Assembly: GCA_946481275.1 (NCBI GenBank)
Contig: CAMLMV010000007.1
Span: 62,001-126,000 of the forward strand
Reading direction: 5' to 3'
DNA: 64,000 nucleotides
From: an uncultured Massilia sp.
Lineage (GTDB): Bacteria; Pseudomonadota; Gammaproteobacteria; Burkholderiales; Burkholderiaceae
Every line of letters starts with the position of its first letter. Within the stretch, counting starts at the first letter, position 1. Positions 8,816-16,533 of the stretch are shown here, piece by piece. Made by a program: the position numbers and the translations under genes. Below the pieces are notes generated by a model. That model did not search any database. It had not been told where the DNA came from and worked only from the letters and a program-made list of their open reading frames with translations.

Positions 8816-11661
8816 CAGAAGTCGTACCGCGCGGTCAGCCAGAACGAGCGCGGCGAGTTCAGCGCCACCCAGCCGCCGGCGTTCGGCAACTGCTGGTAGA
8901 TGTCGTTCTTCGTCACGCCGGTCACCGTCGGGAGCATCGTGTCGTAGCCGCTGATGTACTTGTTGTTCAGGGCATTGCGCACGTCGAGCGAGAGACGGAG
9001 GTTCTTGAACCCGGCATACAGCACCGACAAATCGACGTTGCGCTGCTCCGGCAGGTAGATGTTGTTGACCGGGTTGTTGTCCAGCTTGCGGCGCGACATG
9101 TAGCGGTGGCGCACGTTGAACTGGAAGTCGTTCCACTCGTACGAGAACGTGTTCGACACCACCCACTTCGGCGTGCGCGCCATGATGCCGGCCACCGTCG
9201 TCAGCACGTCGTCGTCCGGCCCGGGGCTGCCGGCCGAGAAGCTGCCCACCGCCAGCGCGCGCGCCTGCGAGAACAGGCCGGAGCTCGTCCAGCTGAACTT
9301 CGGCGTCACGCGCCACTTCAGCCATCCCTCGGCGCCCTTGGTCAGGTAGTGGTCGAGGTATTCGACGACGTAGGTGGAACCGTCGACGTTGGGCGGCGTC
9401 TGCTGCTGCCACAGCAGCAGCTCGGTGCGGAACAGCGTCAGCTGGCCGCTGATCGAGCCGCGGCCGAACACCCAGGCCAGTTCGTCCTGCTTCAGGTCGG
9501 CCTGCGGATACAGCGGCTTGTTGTCGGCGTTGAACTGGGTCGCATACCGGGTCAGGATGCCGCTGATGTTGTTGCCGGCCATGCTGTGGCGGTAATACAC
9601 CTTGTCGGACGGCGTCACGTTGTAGCCGACCGAGGCGGTCCAGTTCTTCAGGAAGACGCGCTTGGTCGACTCGATCGGCGCGGCGCGCACGTAGTTCTGG
9701 TTGTCGTACCAGGTGTAGGGATTGCCATCGAGGCCACCGTAGCCCAGCGAGTTCGCGCCAGTCGCCTGCGGTGCCGTCACGTAGGGGATGGTGTGGGTCT
9801 TCGCGAGCGTCAGCGTGCCCTTGTAGCTGCCGTTCAGGTCCCATTTGCCGGGCGACCAGGAGGCGCCCAGCAGCGGCGAGATGTCGCGTTCGCGGTCGCG
9901 GTAGCGGTACGCGGTGAAGCCGTCGACGTTGCCGCCGCCCAGGCGCCCCCAGCCTGCCGGATCCGTCAGCTGGTACGTGCCGTTCTGCGTCACGTAGCGC
10001 ACGCCCAGGTTGGTCACCTGGCCGTCCGCGAAGGCCGACAGCCCGCGGCCGTTGTAATACGTGTCCATGCCCTGGTCGGCCTGCACGGCGAACATGCCCG
10101 CCTGTACGCGGTAGTTGTCGCCCGCGTAGGTCGTCATGAAGTCGAGCATGATGTCCTTCGACGTGCGCGTGCCCAGGTTCGAGTTCGTGATGTAGACGAC
10201 GTCCTGGTTGGAGACGCTGGTCGCCGACGGCACCATGATGCCGTTCACGAGGCCGCCGCCGAGGTCGAAGTTCGCGTTCGGCAGGTTCGTGGACAGCACG
10301 CATTGCGCCGGGCTCGCGATCGAGCCGGCGGGACAGGCGGCGCCCGTGCGGTAGTTGATGCCGTTCGACGCGCCCACGTTGTTGGCGATGCGCGCGCGCA
10401 GGGCGCCCGTGTTCAGGTCATAGATCTCGTAGGTGCCCGGCACGCGGTTCAGGCTCGCCGCCACGTTCGGGGCCAGGCCCTGGTTGACGGTGAACGCATC
10501 CTGGAACGTGCTCGCGTTCCACAGCGAGGTGGGGCCCGCGTTGTAGAACGCCTGCTGCAGGTAGGCCTGGCTGTTCTGCACCTTGACGGCCGAGTTGAAG
10601 GTCCAGCGGCCGCCCGTGTCGTGTTCCCATTTCAGCCACAGGGCGTCCTGCTTGTAGTTCGCGCCCTTCTCGGGATCGTGGTAGCGCGTGGAGCCCGGGC
10701 CGTCGACGACGTCGGTAGGCACGACGTGCTGGCCGCCCCGGAAGAACATGTTCGGCGACCTGCCGAAGCCGGGCGCCATCACGGGATTCAGCACGCCGTG
10801 CACGGGAAGGGTGAACTGGCCGTTCCACGAGTTCGTGTCGTCCAGGTGCTTGGCCGTGAGGCTGACGGTGCCGCCGCCGCCGGACGCGGTGTTGTAGGTC
10901 TTCTGCACGCGCAGCTTGACCTGGCCGCCCAGGTTGAGCGGATGGCCCGGGTCGACTTTCCCCGTCGACGTCCGGTAGAAACCGGAGGCTTCCGCGCGCA
11001 GGTCGCCGGCCTGGTTCTTCCAGCCGTACAGCGCGCCGACCTCCTTCCACGACAGATGCGGGTTCTCGCCTTCGAAGCCGAGGCGGGTCTGCACGGAGGC
11101 GCCGGGACGGATCGCTCCCGGCATGAAATTGAAGACGCCGCCCGCGGACGAGGCGACGGACGTGCCGGTCGAACCGCCCCGGATCGATTCCACGCGGGAG
11201 ACACTCATGTCGGCGCGGAAGAAGTCGCTGTCCTGGAAGTTGTTGTACTTGACGGGGACGACGGGCAGGCCGTCTTCCAGGATCGACGTCCAGAAGTTGC
11301 CGCTCGTCGGGCTGCCCGTGCCCACGCTCATGCCGCGCGTGAACGACTCGTTGCGCGCGACGCCCTCGTTGCTCTCGACGACCACGCCGGGCATGTCGCG
11401 CAGGTAGTCGTCCGCGCTCATGGGCGTGAACTTGCCCAGGTCCTTTGCATCCAGCACGGAATACGACACGTTGGCGCGCTTCGCTTCGGTCGCGCCCACC
11501 GTGCCCGTGACGATCACGGTCTGGGTGGGACTCGCTTCCTGTTGTTTGTCCTGCGCCAGCGCCAGGCTGGCGCTCAGGAGACCCGCCCCGGCCAGCGCGG
11601 CGACGGCGGGGGTAGGCCTGAACGCGGCAAGGCGCCAGGCATGCTTGGATGTCTTCCTCAT
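8815..11661 (-). CDS. TonB-dependent outer-membrane receptor, first gene of the heparinase operon
   Basis: 948 residues. A long signal peptide ends near residue 36 (LALAQ). A TonB-box-like TQTVIVTGTVG follows, then a plug domain with YLRDMPGVVVESN and VESIRGGSTGTSVASSAGGVFNF. A long beta-barrel ends in Phe (LTARYDF), as is usual for Omp85-assembled barrels. It should import an oligosaccharide using TonB energy. The start has a strong AGAGGAAAAC site. Two TATCGATA-centred palindromes lie 34-105 bases upstream of the start codon, so repression by a LacI-type regulator is likely. The sigma/FecR/receptor cluster diverges from the same promoter region. Confidence 0.92.
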   Translation of the reverse strand: MRKTSKHAWRLAAFRPTPAVAALAGAGLLSASLALAQDKQQEASPTQTVIVTGTVGATEAKRANVSYSVLDAKDLGKFTPMSADDYLRDMPGVVVESNEGVARNESFTRGMSVGTGSPTSGNFWTSILEDGLPVVPVKYNNFQDSDFFRADMSVSRVESIRGGSTGTSVASSAGGVFNFMPGAIRPGASVQTRLGFEGENPHLSWKEVGALYGWKNQAGDLRAEASGFYRTSTGKVDPGHPLNLGGQVKLRVQKTYNTASGGGGTVSLTAKHLDDTNSWNGQFTLPVHGVLNPVMAPGFGRSPNMFFRGGQHVVPTDVVDGPGSTRYHDPEKGANYKQDALWLKWEHDTGGRWTFNSAVKVQNSQAYLQQAFYNAGPTSLWNASTFQDAFTVNQGLAPNVAASLNRVPGTYEIYDLNTGALRARIANNVGASNGINYRTGAACPAGSIASPAQCVLSTNLPNANFDLGGGLVNGIMVPSATSVSNQDVVYITNSNLGTRTSKDIMLDFMTTYAGDNYRVQAGMFAVQADQGMDTYYNGRGLSAFADGQVTNLGVRYVTQNGTYQLTDPAGWGRLGGGNVDGFTAYRYRDRERDISPLLGASWSPGKWDLNGSYKGTLTLAKTHTIPYVTAPQATGANSLGYGGLDGNPYTWYDNQNYVRAAPIESTKRVFLKNWTASVGYNVTPSDKVYYRHSMAGNNISGILTRYATQFNADNKPLYPQADLKQDELAWVFGRGSISGQLTLFRTELLLWQQQTPPNVDGSTYVVEYLDHYLTKGAEGWLKWRVTPKFSWTSSGLFSQARALAVGSFSAGSPGPDDDVLTTVAGIMARTPKWVVSNTFSYEWNDFQFNVRHRYMSRRKLDNNPVNNIYLPEQRNVDLSVLYAGFKNLRLSLDVRNALNNKYISGYDTMLPTVTGVTKNDIYQQLPNAGGWVALNSPRSFWLTARYDF

Positions 11662-11694
11662 GTTTTCCTCTTTTTAATGGGATCGGTCATCGTG

Positions 11695-11708
11695 TGGTAT
11701 CGATAACT
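11695..11708. promoter_or_regulatory. Candidate LacI-type operator, copy 1
   Basis: TGGTATCGATAACT matches 12 of 14 bases of the palindrome TGTTATCGATAACA that recurs in this window, with the central CG typical of LacI-family sites. It lies in the intergenic region shared by the heparinase-operon receptor and the divergent sigma factor. Function is inferred from recurrence and position. Confidence 0.55.
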
Positions 11709-11751
11709 TCGGCGGATTCTATGTGATTTTTTCTTTGTCAACAACGATTTT

Positions 11752-11765
11752 TGATATCGATAACT
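11752..11765. promoter_or_regulatory. Candidate LacI-type operator, copy 2
   Basis: TGATATCGATAACT, 12 of 14 bases of TGTTATCGATAACA. It is 57 bases (centre to centre) from copy 1 in the same divergent promoter region, inside a locally AT-rich stretch. The pair could allow looping or control of both directions. Confidence 0.55.
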
Positions 11766-11846
11766 TCTTTGTTGTTTTTTGCGTTAGGATCGTAGGAAAA
11801 CTTTTTCCCGTTCGTCGTAGGGGTAGGCGCAATGTGTGAGTGAGCT

Positions 11847-12419
11847 ATGGATGACGATGTCGTCGAGTGGGTCATGTCGAATTTCCTGCCTTTCGAAGCC
11901 GAGCTTCGCAAGATGCTGGCCCGCGTCTGCAGCGGCCCGGCCGAGGTGGACGACGTGGTGCAGGAAACCTATTACAAGGTGCTCCAGTCGGAGAGCCTGG
12001 ACCATGTGCGCGAGCCCCGCGGCTTCCTCGTGCGCACGGCGAAGAACCTCGTCATCGACCGGATGCGGCGCGATGCGATCGTGAGCATCGAGTCGGTGGC
12101 GAACCTGGAAGAGTTCGAGATCGCGGATGCGGCGCCGACGCCGGAACGCGTGGCGCTGGCGCGGGCGGAGCTGCGCTGGGTGTTCGGCCTCATCGCCAAC
12201 CTGCCCGACCGCTGCAAGCAGGTGTTCATGTCGCGCCGCATCTACGGGCTGTCGCAGACCGAGACGGCGGCGGCGCTGGCGATCTCGGAAGGCATCGTCG
12301 AGAAGGAGGTCATGCGCGGCATGGGCCTGATCTCGGAGATGATCGCCCGGGTCGGCGTGCACGAGGTGCCGCGCGCGCGGGCAAGGTCCGCCGTCAGGAA
12401 GCGCCATGTCAACGATTGA
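11847..12419 (+). CDS. FecI-like ECF sigma factor
   Basis: 190 residues. Region 2 (about 20-85) has EVDDVVQETYYKVLQ and FLVRTAKNLVIDRMRR. Region 4 (about 115-170) has LPDRCKQVFMSRRIYGLSQTE followed by a helix-turn-helix. Between them is a short linker. FecI-type sigmas direct transcription of TonB-receptor genes after a signal passes from receptor to FecR. The next two genes are FecR and an STN-carrying receptor, so this is a complete cell-surface signalling set. The fecR start lies inside this gene by 14 bases. The ATG at 11847 begins a protein of usual family length. Confidence 0.92.
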   Translation: MDDDVVEWVMSNFLPFEAELRKMLARVCSGPAEVDDVVQETYYKVLQSESLDHVREPRGFLVRTAKNLVIDRMRRDAIVSIESVANLEEFEIADAAPTPERVALARAELRWVFGLIANLPDRCKQVFMSRRIYGLSQTETAAALAISEGIVEKEVMRGMGLISEMIARVGVHEVPRARARSAVRKRHVND

Positions 12420-13374
12420 CCGCCAGGCGCTGGACTGGGTCGTGCGCCAGTCCGACCATCCGCTCGACGCCGAGGGCCAGCGCGCATTCGATGCCTGGTA
12501 CGCGGCGGACATCCGCCACCAGGGCGCGTACCTGCGCGCCGTCGCCATCCACCGCGCGCTCAACGGGGCGACGGTGCAGGAATCCCTGCGGCCGAAACGC
12601 GAACGCCTGGAAGCGGAATGGGCCGGCGCGTCGTGGCAAGTGGCCGGTTCGCGGCGCGCGTTCCTGGCGGCCGGCGGTGTCGCCGCCGGTGCCGGCCTGT
12701 TCGCGCTGGCCGGCCTGTTCGCCGGCGCCGACAGGACGGTCCTGACGACTGCCAGGGGCGAGTTCCGCAAGGTGCCGCTGGCCGACAGGTCGGTGGCGGA
12801 CATCAACAGCAACAGCCGCCTCGAAGTCAGGATGACCGCGCAGGCGAGACAGGTGAGGCTGACCAGGGGCGAGGTGTGGCTGGAAGTCGCCAAGGACAAG
12901 ACCAAGCCTTTCATCGTTGAGGCGGGCGAGGTCCGCGTGCGCGCCGTCGGCACGGCCTTCGGCGTGCGCCGCTTCGCCAATGGCGCGGAAGTGCTCGTGA
13001 CCGAGGGGACGGTCGAGGTATGGAGCGGCGACGGCAGCGCGCGCAAACGCCTCGTCCACGCGGGCGAGCGGACCGTCGTGGCCGACCGGGCGGCGGACAT
13101 CGCGGTCGCGCGGCAACCGGTGGAAGTGCAGAGAAAACTCGCGTGGCGGGAGGGCAAACTGATATTCGATAACCAGACGCTCGGCGAAGCGGTGGCGGAA
13201 TTCAACCGCTACAGCCAGAAGAAGATCGTCATCGCCGATCCGGGGCTCGGGCGCCGCAAGCTGGTCGGCCAATACCAGATCGATGCCCCCGAGCGGTTCG
13301 CGCAGGACGTCGGCGCGGTCCTGCAAATCCCGGTGTCCATTACGGCCGAGAAGATCGTCATCGGCGGCAGTTGA
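12406..13374 (+). CDS. FecR-family anti-sigma/signal transducer
   Basis: 322 residues. The N-terminal cytoplasmic part (1-80) has the FecR_N-type DRQALDWVVRQSDHPLDAEGQRAFDAWYAAD. A membrane segment follows at about 84-106, preceded by SRRAFLAAGG, which resembles a twin-arginine export motif. The periplasmic FecR domain (about 110-220) includes TARGEFRKVPL, RGEVWLEVAKD and GTAFGVRR. The C-terminal 70 residues resemble the secretin/TonB short domain partner region. It should pass the receptor's signal to the sigma factor, whose gene it overlaps by 14 bases. Confidence 0.9.
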   Translation: MSTIDRQALDWVVRQSDHPLDAEGQRAFDAWYAADIRHQGAYLRAVAIHRALNGATVQESLRPKRERLEAEWAGASWQVAGSRRAFLAAGGVAAGAGLFALAGLFAGADRTVLTTARGEFRKVPLADRSVADINSNSRLEVRMTAQARQVRLTRGEVWLEVAKDKTKPFIVEAGEVRVRAVGTAFGVRRFANGAEVLVTEGTVEVWSGDGSARKRLVHAGERTVVADRAADIAVARQPVEVQRKLAWREGKLIFDNQTLGEAVAEFNRYSQKKIVIADPGLGRRKLVGQYQIDAPERFAQDVGAVLQIPVSITAEKIVIGGS

Positions 13375-13417
13375 ATAAATTCCCGGCAGTCCCGTAGGAA
13401 GTCGTCGCACCGTTCGT

Positions 13418-13431
13418 CGTTATCGATAACG
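13418..13431. promoter_or_regulatory. Candidate LacI-type operator, perfect palindrome
   Basis: CGTTATCGATAACG is a perfect 14-base palindrome, 44 bases before the STN receptor's start codon and after the fecR stop. Its inner 12 bases equal those of the TGTTATCGATAACA family. It suggests that the receptor has its own promoter, separately repressed, in addition to sigma-factor control. Confidence 0.6.
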
Positions 13432-13474
13432 GAGGCAATCCGGATAAACAGGTTGGTTTGGAGGAGACAGCGAG

Positions 13475-16459
13475 ATGGTTCCAGATCTGTGCGGAAGAAC
13501 GGCCGCGGTCGTGCTCAGCATGAGCATTGCCGCATTGCCGCGGGCGGTCCATGCCGAGGAAACGCGCAAGCCGTTCGACATCGCGGCGGGGTCCGCGCTG
13601 CAGTCCGTCGTGGAATTCGCGCGGCAGGCGGGCAGCAACGTGCTGGCCTCCGGCGACGTCCTCGCGGGCATCGAGACCCCGGCGGTGCGCGGCACGTTCA
13701 CCGTCGCCGAAGCATTGGACAAGCTGCTGTCCCGGACCGGCCTGACGAGTCGTATGAACGCGAGCGGGGCCATCTTCATCGTGGGCCCCGACCGCACATC
13801 GAAAGGGGACAAGACAGTGACAGGTACGATTCCAATGCAACGGCGCGCGACGTGCTGCGCCGTGCTGCTGGCATTCGGCAGCGCGGGCGCCGCGTATGCG
13901 CAAACGGCGCCCGACGGGAGCGCGGCGCCGGACGGCGCGGTCAAACGGGAAGACACGGCGACCGTCGTCGTGACGGGCATGCGCGCGAGCCTGCAGAGCG
14001 CGCGCAACCGCAAGCGCAACGGCGATGCGATTTCCGATTCCATCGTCGCGGACGACATCGGCAAGCTGCCCGACCAGAACATCGCGGAAGCCGCCCAGCG
14101 CATTCCCGGCATCCAGCTGGGCCGCAACAAGGGCGAGGGCGCCAGCATCCAGATCCGCGGGCTGGGCCAGAACAAGATCGTGCTGAACGGCCTGGAGATG
14201 TTCGGCGCGGGCGGCGAATACAACGGGCGCAGCTTCGGCCTCGAAGACCTGCCGGCCGACGTCCTGGCGGGCATCGACGTCAACAAGAGCTCGTCGGCCG
14301 ACGAGATCGAGGGCGGCCTCGGTGGCTACGTCAACATCCGCACGCGCCAGCCGTTCGATTTCCAGGGCCGGGCCGCGACGGTGTCGGCCAAGGCGACGGA
14401 TTACCGCATGGCCGGCGGGTTTGGGAACAAGACGAAAGGGCAGGTCTCGGCGCTGTACAGCGACCGCTGGAAGACGGGCGTGGGCGACATGGGATTCCTG
14501 GTCAATGCCGCGCACACGGAGAGCGCCTTCGGCCTGGCCGAGAACGAAGTGGAACGGACGGAGATGGTCCCGGACTACGCCGGGTCGGGCAAAGGCGTCA
14601 CGCTGCCGATCGGCCTGTTTACCGGGAACGGCCACCACGGCGACCGCAAGCGCGACACGCTCATCGCGTCGTACCAGTGGCGCGTCAACCCGGGCTTGAG
14701 CTTCTTCGCGAACTACGTCGGCATCGATTACCTGTTGCGGAATAACTTCCAGACCGCGCGCGTCTACCACGGCACCCCGACACCGTCGTTCACGTCGTGG
14801 GGCGACACCAACGCGGACGGCAGCGACAACCTGAAATCCGGGACGTTCACCAACAACCCGCTGACCGACGTGTCGGTGATCGGCGACGAGCACCGCAAAT
14901 CGAAGCTGTTCGACGTGGGCGGCAGGTGGAGCAACGGCGGACCGCTGACCGTCCGGGCGCGCCTCGCGCACAACGAGACGGCCGTCGTGAACACGCTGTA
15001 CGAATGGGGCATCGCGGCCACCATCCCGTCCATGACGATGACGATGAACGACGGCGCGCCGACCGGCCTGTCGATTGCCGGCATCGACCTGGACAACCTC
15101 GCGAACTACCACCCGAACTACCTGCTCGCCATCCACCTGGACGGCACGCAACGGAATACCGCGTCGACGCTCGATGCGACCTGGCGGACCGGCAGCGGCA
15201 TCGTCAACTCGATCGACTTCGGCCTGCGGGCGAACGACTACACGCGGCATTCGTTCGGCTTCGTGAATTTCTACTGCATCGACGGCTGCAACAGCGGCAG
15301 GACCCTGGCGACTGTCGACCCCGCACTGCTGCACCAGGTGCCGGCGGCCGAATCGCGCCTTGTCGGGCCGTACTGGACGTATGCGACGGCCGCGGTGCGC
15401 GGGCAGACGGCGCTGCGCACGCTGTACGGACTGCCCGCGGGTGAATCGAACACGCAGGACCAGGACCAGCTCAACCGCGAAAAGACGCTGGCGCTGTACC
15501 TGAAGGCGAACTACGAGTTCACGCTCGCGGACCGTCCCGTGACGGGCAACGTCGGCGTGCGCGCCATCGAGACGAAGCTGCACGGCGAGTCGTACGGTGC
15601 GAATGCGGCCGGCACGCTGGAACTGCAGGCGCGCGATTCGACGCGCCACGACGTGCTCCCTTCGTTCAACGCCAACATCGCGCTCGGCGACAACCTGAAC
15701 CTGCGCCTGGGCGCATCGAAGACGCTCGCGCCGGTCAACTTCGGCTACATGGCGGCCGCGACGACGATCACGAACCAGGTCCAGCACGATGCCCGCGCGG
15801 GCAATCCCGACCTGCAGCCGTTCACGTCGAAGAATCTCGACGTCTCGCTCGAACACTACTTCGGCCGCAACGGCATGGCGTTCCTGGGCGCGTTCCACAA
15901 GACGGTGGACGGCTTCATCCAGACCGTGGCCGAGCAGCGCGTGATCAACGGCGAAACGTACAACGTGTCGACGTTCAAGTCGTCGGGCACGTCGAAGATC
16001 AAGGGCTTCGAGACGGGCTACCAGCAGTTCTTCGACATGCTGCCCGCGCCTTTCGACGGCCTGGGCCTGCAGGCGAACTACACGTACGTCGATTCGAAGG
16101 CGGCATCCGCCGTCGCCGGCCGTACGGTGCCGCTGGAGGGCCTGTCGAAGAACAGCTATAACCTGATCGGCATGTATGAAAAGGGCCGGTTCAAGGCGCG
16201 CATCGCCTACAACTGGCGCGAAGGGTATGTGGTCTCGACCAGTTCGTCGGGCGCGATGGGTGTGCCGATCTTCAGCAAGTCGATGGGGACGCTGGACTTT
16301 TCGATCGGCTACGACGTCACGAAACAGCTGTCCATCGTGGTGGACGGCGTGAACGTCAACGGCGCGGCGGTGGAGACGTATTACGGCAATCCGCACAACC
16401 AGGCCAATTACCAGCCGCTGAACAGGCGCTTCGGCATCCAGGCCCGGTACACGTTCTGA
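13475..16459 (+). CDS. TonB-dependent receptor with N-terminal STN signalling domain
   Basis: 994 residues. The N-terminus (1-27) is a signal peptide ending VHA. An STN domain follows (about 33-105; PFDIAAGSALQSVVEFARQAG and a GTFTVAEALDKLL segment), which contacts FecR. Residues 121-143 look like a second signal peptide (Met121, Arg-Arg, hydrophobic core, AYAQ). After this come a TonB-box-like ATVVVTGMRASLQSA, a plug with DNIAEAAQRIPGIQ-like sequence and GEGASIQIRGLGQNK, and a barrel ending RYTF. It belongs to the TonB receptor class common in Xanthomonas and Caulobacter for plant and algal glycans. It has its own palindromic operator upstream and a terminator just downstream. Confidence 0.92.
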   Translation: MVPDLCGRTAAVVLSMSIAALPRAVHAEETRKPFDIAAGSALQSVVEFARQAGSNVLASGDVLAGIETPAVRGTFTVAEALDKLLSRTGLTSRMNASGAIFIVGPDRTSKGDKTVTGTIPMQRRATCCAVLLAFGSAGAAYAQTAPDGSAAPDGAVKREDTATVVVTGMRASLQSARNRKRNGDAISDSIVADDIGKLPDQNIAEAAQRIPGIQLGRNKGEGASIQIRGLGQNKIVLNGLEMFGAGGEYNGRSFGLEDLPADVLAGIDVNKSSSADEIEGGLGGYVNIRTRQPFDFQGRAATVSAKATDYRMAGGFGNKTKGQVSALYSDRWKTGVGDMGFLVNAAHTESAFGLAENEVERTEMVPDYAGSGKGVTLPIGLFTGNGHHGDRKRDTLIASYQWRVNPGLSFFANYVGIDYLLRNNFQTARVYHGTPTPSFTSWGDTNADGSDNLKSGTFTNNPLTDVSVIGDEHRKSKLFDVGGRWSNGGPLTVRARLAHNETAVVNTLYEWGIAATIPSMTMTMNDGAPTGLSIAGIDLDNLANYHPNYLLAIHLDGTQRNTASTLDATWRTGSGIVNSIDFGLRANDYTRHSFGFVNFYCIDGCNSGRTLATVDPALLHQVPAAESRLVGPYWTYATAAVRGQTALRTLYGLPAGESNTQDQDQLNREKTLALYLKANYEFTLADRPVTGNVGVRAIETKLHGESYGANAAGTLELQARDSTRHDVLPSFNANIALGDNLNLRLGASKTLAPVNFGYMAAATTITNQVQHDARAGNPDLQPFTSKNLDVSLEHYFGRNGMAFLGAFHKTVDGFIQTVAEQRVINGETYNVSTFKSSGTSKIKGFETGYQQFFDMLPAPFDGLGLQANYTYVDSKAASAVAGRTVPLEGLSKNSYNLIGMYEKGRFKARIAYNWREGYVVSTSSSGAMGVPIFSKSMGTLDFSIGYDVTKQLSIVVDGVNVNGAAVETYYGNPHNQANYQPLNRRFGIQARYTF

Positions 16460-16485
16460 CCTGCTTCCGTTCTCCTCGGAGGTTC

Positions 16486-16522
16486 GGCACGCCATGCCCG
16501 TCCGGGCTGGTGTGCCTTTTTT
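16486..16522 (+). terminator. Rho-independent terminator after the STN receptor
   Basis: An outer stem GGCACGCC/GGTGTGCC (one mismatch) encloses an inner stem GCCCG/CGGGC with a 2-base loop region, followed by six T (16517-16522). It separates the sigma/FecR/receptor unit from the serine hydrolase gene, which starts 12 bases later and so needs its own promoter or read-through. Confidence 0.85.
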
Positions 16523-16533
16523 GCGAGTGCATC

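Noticed and set aside
6020..11706. Long plus-strand open frames (959 and 992 residues) opposite the heparinase and receptor genes
   Set aside because: They are Arg/Ala/Val/Gly-rich, without domains or start signals; antisense frames stay open in high-GC DNA. The minus-strand products have clear families.
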